Part shown: positions 59,919 to 64,000 of the stretch, piece after piece
Position numbering within the stretch: the first letter of the stretch is position 1
Layout: every line of letters starts with the position of its first letter
Assembly (NCBI GenBank): GCA_947455605.1
Contig: CANGOX010000002.1
Location: 1-64,000, forward strand
DNA: 64,000 bases
Source: Chitinophagaceae bacterium
Lineage (GTDB): Bacteria; Bacteroidota; Bacteroidia; Chitinophagales; Chitinophagaceae
Reading direction: 5' to 3'
The notes under the pieces: generated by a model
What the model saw: the letters and a program-made list of their open reading frames with translations, nothing else
Told to the model about the DNA's origin: nothing
The model's database searches: none
Position numbers and translations under genes: made by a program

Positions 59919-61112
59919 ATGAAAACCTGTTATGTAATAGATGCCGTAAGAACGCCGGTAGGGCGCTACGGCGGTAAATTAAGTTCCATCAGGCCGGATG
60001 ATCTGCTGGCTCATGCCATCAGCTCTTTGCTTCACAGAAATAATACGATCGACCCATCCGTTATCGAAGATGTGATCGCGGGTGCCGCCAACCAGGCCGG
60101 AGAAGATAACCGCGATGTAGCCCGTATGGCTGCACTCCTTGCCGGACTACCCGTAAATGTAGGCGGCAATACCGTAAACCGCCTCTGTGCCAGTGGTTTG
60201 CAGGCTGTGATGGATGCATCAAGAGCCATTATGTGTGGGGAAGGCATGTTGTATATAGCAGCTGGTGTAGAGAGTATGACAAGGGCTCCTTTTGTTACTG
60301 CCAAAAGTGATGGCGCCTGGAACAGGAAAATTGAAACCTATGATACCACGATTGGCTGGCGGTTTACCAATAAAAAACTGGCCGAAATGTATCAACCTTT
60401 CAGTATGGGTGAAACGGCAGAGAATGTGGCGCGTGAATGGAATATCAGCAGAGAAGACCAGGACGCTTTTGCCCTGGCCTCACAACAAAAATATTTTGCA
60501 GCACTGGAAGCTGGAAAATGGGAGGATGAGATCATAGCGATCGAAATGATCAACGACCGTCTCATCACCTGGTTTAACCAGGATGAACATCCCCGCCAGA
60601 CTTCTCTCGAAAAATTAGCGGGATTAAAACCTGCTTTTGCCAAAGATGGAACCGTAACTGCCGGTAATTCTTCCGGTATCAATGATGGGGCCGCCGCCAT
60701 GTTATTGGCAAGTGAAGAGGCGGTACAACAATTCGGCCTGCAACCCATCGCACGCATAGTAAGTATGGGAATTGCCGGTGTAGATCCGGCTATCATGGGA
60801 ATGGGCCCTGTTCCCGCCTCACAAAAAGCCTTGCAGCGTGCAGGTTTGAAAGTAGGCGATCTCGGCCTGATCGAATTGAATGAAGCTTTTGCATCACAAA
60901 GTCTGGCCTGTATCAAGGAACTGGATCTGGATATTCATAAAGTAAATGTAAATGGCGGTTCCATTGCTATCGGCCATCCCCTGGGTTGCAGCGGGGTAAG
61001 GATCTCCGCCACTTTATTACATGAAATGTTCAGAGAGAAAATAAAATATGGGTTGGCTACTATGTGTGTGGGAGTAGGACAGGGTGCTGCTATTGTATAT
61101 GAAGGTTTGTAA
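59919..61112 (+). CDS. Acetyl-CoA acetyltransferase-type thiolase
   Basis: Start at ATG 59919 (MKTCYVIDAVRTPVGRYGGK), 397 residues. The thiolase triad is visible: C90 in VNRLCASGLQ, H353 in AIGHPLGCSG and C383 in ATMCVGVGQG. The stretch AGAANQAGEDNRDVARMAALLAGLP points to the 3-oxoadipyl-CoA thiolase (PcaF/PaaJ) subgroup, but acetyl-CoA acetyltransferase is also possible. It is an orphan gene with no aromatic-degradation neighbours, so its pathway is unresolved. Confidence 0.9.
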   Translation: MKTCYVIDAVRTPVGRYGGKLSSIRPDDLLAHAISSLLHRNNTIDPSVIEDVIAGAANQAGEDNRDVARMAALLAGLPVNVGGNTVNRLCASGLQAVMDASRAIMCGEGMLYIAAGVESMTRAPFVTAKSDGAWNRKIETYDTTIGWRFTNKKLAEMYQPFSMGETAENVAREWNISREDQDAFALASQQKYFAALEAGKWEDEIIAIEMINDRLITWFNQDEHPRQTSLEKLAGLKPAFAKDGTVTAGNSSGINDGAAAMLLASEEAVQQFGLQPIARIVSMGIAGVDPAIMGMGPVPASQKALQRAGLKVGDLGLIELNEAFASQSLACIKELDLDIHKVNVNGGSIAIGHPLGCSGVRISATLLHEMFREKIKYGLATMCVGVGQGAAIVYEGL

Positions 61113-61159
61113 TAGTATTCCATGCAATTCCGATAAAGACATGAAACAAAAAATACGAT

Positions 61160-61657
61160 ATGTGGAAAGCTGATGGGTTCTTAAAAAATGGTGAAACGGA
61201 TGTTCCATTTGCTTTGAAACGATTAGCGGAACTGATCAGAACAACAACAGAAAGTTACCGGGCTTTTTCCTCAATCGAATTATTGGCACAACCCGCTCCC
61301 GGCAAATGGAGTAAACAACAGATTCTTGGGCACCTGATCGATTCGGCCATTAATAACCTGAAAAGGTTTACCGATGCACAGATTACAGAGGAACCTTATG
61401 TAATTACTTCCTACCGGCAGGATGAGTTGATGGAAGTGAACCACTACCAGAATTTGCCTGTAGAGCACCTGCTGAATTTATGGCAATCGATTAATCAACA
61501 GATCATTTTTGTGGCAGAGCGCATTCCGGAAAGTAAACTGGCCTACCCCATCGCTCCCCAATACGAAAAAACAGGTGTAAAGACCCTTGGCTGGCTGATC
61601 TGCGATTATGTAGCACATATGGAACATCATTTACATACCATTCCTATTATTCCGTAG
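61160..61657 (+). CDS. DinB/YfiT-like metal-binding protein
   Basis: A 165-residue four-helix-bundle protein with the DinB_2 layout: HLIDSAINNLKRF supplies the first histidine, and DYVAHMEHHLHTI near the end supplies the other two. Family members bind nickel, zinc or iron, and some transfer thiols or act in bacillithiol-dependent reactions (BstA and YfiT-type). A bacillithiol link would fit bshA in this window, but it is a guess. It lies 47 bases after the thiolase gene. Confidence 0.85.
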   Translation: MWKADGFLKNGETDVPFALKRLAELIRTTTESYRAFSSIELLAQPAPGKWSKQQILGHLIDSAINNLKRFTDAQITEEPYVITSYRQDELMEVNHYQNLPVEHLLNLWQSINQQIIFVAERIPESKLAYPIAPQYEKTGVKTLGWLICDYVAHMEHHLHTIPIIP

Positions 61658-61766
61658 ACACTTTTTGGTGCTAATAGCCTGATACCTTAACAGATCCATA
61701 AATTTTCAGTCAGGATAAATGTTGATTTGTCAAATTGTAGTATTTTGGGAGACTAAAAAACGCTAT

Positions 61767-62180
61767 ATGAAAAAATGGTTATTGTTCTGTTGCTTATCTG
61801 TTTGTCTGGTATCTGTATCTCAGGCACAACAAAATCCTGCTCCTGCTCCCAAGGATACCACCTTACAGCAATATGTTGGAAAATATAAATTCCCGGATGG
61901 AAGTGTGGTTGCTGAAGTTACGGTTGCGTTGGAAGATGGTGCATTAACCATGACTTCTTCTGCCGGTACCTCAGCTTTGGAAAAGAAAGGTGATGATCTC
62001 TATGTTATTGTTCAGTTTCAGGGTACAGCCAAATTTAACAGGAATGCTGATAAGAAAATTATCGGTGTAAGCATTGATGCTATGGGCTATCAACTCGAAG
62101 GCAAAAAAGATGAAACCACACTTGCCCTTTTAAAGAATTATCCGATCAAACTTGCATTACAAAAGCAGGTTGTTCGTTAA
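61767..62180 (+). CDS. Exported protein with DUF3471-like beta domain
   Basis: Start at ATG 61767 (MKKWLLFCCLS), 137 residues, signal peptide ending SQAQ. The mature protein is a single small beta-sheet domain (LQQYVGKYKFPDGSVVAEVTVALEDGALTMTSSAG), resembling the DUF3471 domain found at the C-terminus of beta-lactamase-like proteins. The function is unknown. A bidirectional terminator follows. Confidence 0.7.
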   Translation: MKKWLLFCCLSVCLVSVSQAQQNPAPAPKDTTLQQYVGKYKFPDGSVVAEVTVALEDGALTMTSSAGTSALEKKGDDLYVIVQFQGTAKFNRNADKKIIGVSIDAMGYQLEGKKDETTLALLKNYPIKLALQKQVVR

Positions 62181-62200
62181 ACGTAAAATAACTTAAATGA

Positions 62201-62227
62201 AAGCCGGAATTGTATTCCGGCTTTTTT
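62201..62227. terminator. Bidirectional terminator
   Basis: Arms AAGCCGGAAT (62201-62210) and ATTCCGGCTT (62214-62223) with a three-base loop, with T-runs on both strands. The converging gene's stop codon is at 62226. Confidence 0.85.
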
Positions 62228-62699
62228 ATTGGTAATAGGTTTCGTCTAAATAAAAGAGTCCGTCATCTTTTCTCCAGTACCAGAATTTCTTCTTGTAAAC
62301 ACAATAATAACCACGGGCAGATTTTGAAACAAAACGGTCGGGTATCAATAATACCCTCGGCGGTAACATCTTAAAACGGAAGATCAGGTTTTGCTTTTGC
62401 GCAGGAGTGAAAGATCTTGCTATGGCATTATAATCTACTCTTGCGGCGATCTCGGAGGGCAATTTATCACGCGAACTGATGATCTGCCCTGTTCCGTCAA
62501 TTACGATCATCGGACTGGATAAGGAAACAGCGGGTGCAGGTAATACAATAGCCGGGGCAACCGTTGTTTCAGTTTTACCCGGTGTTTCTATGGGATATTC
62601 CCTGCTTTTTGTTGATCCGTCAACGGAAGGATGGGCCTTTTTACTACACGATGTTAAGACCATTAGCACTACGGATATACTCAACACAATTCTTTTCAT
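62226..62699 (-). CDS. Lipoprotein, unknown function
   Basis: A 157-residue protein whose signal ends in LTSC (C18), so lipidated. A Pro/Thr-rich linker (about 30-60) follows, then a compact C-terminal part with YWRKDDGLFYLDETYYQ, rich in aromatic residues. I do not recognise it. It converges on the DUF3471-like gene at the shared terminator and is the last gene before hisS. Confidence 0.7.
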   Translation of the reverse strand: MKRIVLSISVVLMVLTSCSKKAHPSVDGSTKSREYPIETPGKTETTVAPAIVLPAPAVSLSSPMIVIDGTGQIISSRDKLPSEIAARVDYNAIARSFTPAQKQNLIFRFKMLPPRVLLIPDRFVSKSARGYYCVYKKKFWYWRKDDGLFYLDETYYQ

Positions 62700-62811
62700 G
62701 ATCCCTTTTACAAAAGGTAGATGAAAATATCGTGCCGGCGGGGAAGAAGAATTTTGAAATTTTGAAATTGGCGATTTTGAAATGGAAGGAAAATCCCAAA
62801 ATCATCGTTCA

Positions 62812-64000
62812 TTAAAACTTAAAACCTGTTAGCTCAGTCTGTTGCAAAGTCTGCTGCTCGCTTTTGACAAGGTTTTTTACTACACAGGTACCATTTGTTA
62901 ATTCTTCGCTTCCGAGGATAATTACATAAGGGATCCCTTTTTTATCAGCGTATTTGAATTGCTTATCAAATTTTGTGGTCTCATGAAATAACTCGCAGGC
63001 TATGCCCTTTCCCCTTAATTGCTGCATTAGACCAAATGCCTGTTTACTCTCCGCCTCGCCAAGGTTAAAGAATAAAACCTGTGTGCCGGCCTGTACCTCT
63101 TCAGGAAATACTTTCAGTTCCTCCATCACATCATAGATCCTGTCTACCCCAAAGCTGATACCCACACCGGGTACATTGGGTACGCCAAATAAACCGGTCA
63201 GGTCATCGTAACGTCCGCCGCCGCCAATGCTGCCCATTTGTACACCGATCGCTTTTACTTCGAAGATGATGCCGGTGTAGTAGTTTAAACCACGCGCAAG
63301 CGTAAAGTCGGTTTGGAGTTTGGTCCCGGCTGAGCCGGGAGGGATTTGGGGTTGATAATTTAGAAGGTATGCAATCTCTTCAATTCCCTCTTTTCCTGTG
63401 GCGTTGTTGCCCAGCAATGTTTGTAAGGCTGAAAGTTTTTCTGTGTCATTGCCTTCAATCGACAAATATTTTTCAATGGTGTTGATCTGATCATCGGTTA
63501 ACCCTTTGGCAGAAAGTTCTGCTTTTACTTTTTCCAGACCGATCTTATCCAGTTTATCAATCGCCACGGTGATATCCACCATTTTATCCGCACCGCCAGA
63601 GATCTCTGCCAATGCGGCCAGAATTTTACGGCTGTTGATCTTGATCTCTACATGCACACCTAATTTTTCAAAAACAGTTGCATAGATATTGGCCAGCTCC
63701 ACTTCATTCAGCAGACTTTTGCTTCCCACAACATCTGCATCACACTGGTAAAACTCACGGTAGCGACCTTTCTGCGGCCTATCTGCGCGCCATACCGGTT
63801 GTATCTGGTAACGTTTAAAAGGAAGGGTGAGCTGTCCGTAATTCATGGCTACATACCGCGCAAAAGGGATGGTCAAATCATAGCGTAAAGCCCGTTCGGT
63901 AATGCCCTTGGTAATCTTACCTGATAATACCTTTTCAAAATCTTCCGTTGCCTGCGTATGTTTATCCGGGTTATCCAACCCGTTGTTCAATATTTTGAAG
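62812..64000 (-). CDS. hisS: Histidyl-tRNA synthetase (5' end outside window)
   Basis: At least 396 codons, open to the right edge, so the N-terminus is missing. The class II motifs are seen: motif 2 (RADRPQKGRYREFYQCDADVVG), the HisRS-specific TLARGLNYYTG, and motif 3 (GVGISFGVDRIYDVM), plus GGGGRYDDLTG. The anticodon-binding domain comes last (ELFHETTKFDKQFKYADKKGIPYVIILGSEE). Just before TLARGLNYYTG, residues PQIPPGSAGTKLQ are coded by an intergenic-type repeat (63311-63360), an in-frame insertion. The reading frame is intact. Confidence 0.96.
   Translation of the reverse strand, partial: FKILNNGLDNPDKHTQATEDFEKVLSGKITKGITERALRYDLTIPFARYVAMNYGQLTLPFKRYQIQPVWRADRPQKGRYREFYQCDADVVGSKSLLNEVELANIYATVFEKLGVHVEIKINSRKILAALAEISGGADKMVDITVAIDKLDKIGLEKVKAELSAKGLTDDQINTIEKYLSIEGNDTEKLSALQTLLGNNATGKEGIEEIAYLLNYQPQIPPGSAGTKLQTDFTLARGLNYYTGIIFEVKAIGVQMGSIGGGGRYDDLTGLFGVPNVPGVGISFGVDRIYDVMEELKVFPEEVQAGTQVLFFNLGEAESKQAFGLMQQLRGKGIACELFHETTKFDKQFKYADKKGIPYVIILGSEELTNGTCVVKNLVKSEQQTLQQTELTGFKF
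63311..63360. repeat. Intergenic-type repeat inserted in frame in hisS
   Basis: GTTTGGAGTTTGG, then a palindrome TCCCGGCTGAGCCGGGA, then TTTGGGGTTGATAATT. The last 16 bases are identical to 18287-18302, and the palindrome resembles that at 25881-25896. Confidence 0.75.

Noticed and set aside
62812-64000. hisS as a frameshifted pseudogene because of the repeat insert
   Set aside because: The frame is open through the insert and all class II motifs follow, so the gene appears intact.
1-64000. CRISPR array, tRNA or rRNA genes
   Set aside because: The direct repeats seen are degenerate and inverted, not regularly spaced identical repeats. No cloverleaf with a GGTTCGAATC-type arm and no rRNA-like sequence were found by eye.

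Overview
This window is chromosomal DNA from a member of the Bacteroidota, most likely family Chitinophagaceae. The evidence is: type IX secretion components (a PorT-type protein and a PorP/SprF-family protein), bacillithiol synthesis (BshA), a short primary sigma factor of 290 residues, many small lipoproteins with Bacteroidota-style signal peptides, and several promoters matching the Bacteroidota pattern (TTG-like -33 element, 19-20 bases, TAnnTTTG). No rRNA, tRNA, CRISPR array, insertion sequence or prophage was found. Two genes run off the edges: a calcineurin-like phosphoesterase/beta-propeller protein on the left and hisS on the right.

Layout. 1-3300: phosphoesterase, CoA-binding protein, membrane methyltransferase, cytochrome c. 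3300-5800: an AT-rich, gene-poor island holding a lipoprotein with a bacteriocin-like hydrophobic C-terminus, a small membrane protein, and a probable gene remnant. 5800-25700: mostly housekeeping genes (comM, a MutS-like ATPase, pyrC, porT-ubiE, rsgA, a gamma carbonic anhydrase homologue, an aminotransferase, bshA, an M28 peptidase, an RsmI-like methylase, a 3-methyladenine glycosylase, ORF6N, PorP, upp). 25700-29200: a GC-rich structured intergenic element, a lipoprotein and adenine deaminase. 29300-40500: a large sortilin-type beta-propeller, trmD, an Hsp15-like protein, an M20 peptidase, a cation efflux protein, OsmC, an exported superoxide dismutase and an LptF/LptG permease. 40800-47800: information processing (primary sigma factor, ffh, rpsP, rimM, DNA polymerase IV) and a 1-Cys peroxiredoxin. 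47900-56400: an amidohydrolase, a type-I-like export operon (ABC protein, membrane-fusion protein, TolC) behind isocitrate dehydrogenase, and a divergent LysR regulator. 56400-64000: two pseudouridine synthases, rlmN, a thiolase, a DinB-fold protein, small exported proteins and hisS.

The most unusual signal is not a gene. At least a dozen intergenic gaps hold short sequence words iterated with slight variation and arranged as long inverted repeats. Each family has its own word (ATCCGCA/ATCCGCTA; GGAGTTA/GGTTTGG; GCGCCTTTGCG; CGTGAGCCGTCAATCGTGA; CCTTGTTCAATATTC; and others). They often begin within a few bases of a stop codon and can fold into long hairpins, so a terminator or mRNA 3'-end role is plausible. 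Two of the word families also occur inside reading frames: one lies in frame inside hisS and shares 16 exact bases with an intergenic copy, and repeat-like text makes up part of the N-terminal extension of an RsuA-type pseudouridine synthase. A second notable system is the export operon, whose ABC protein has an intact Walker A but altered signature, Walker B and H-loop positions.
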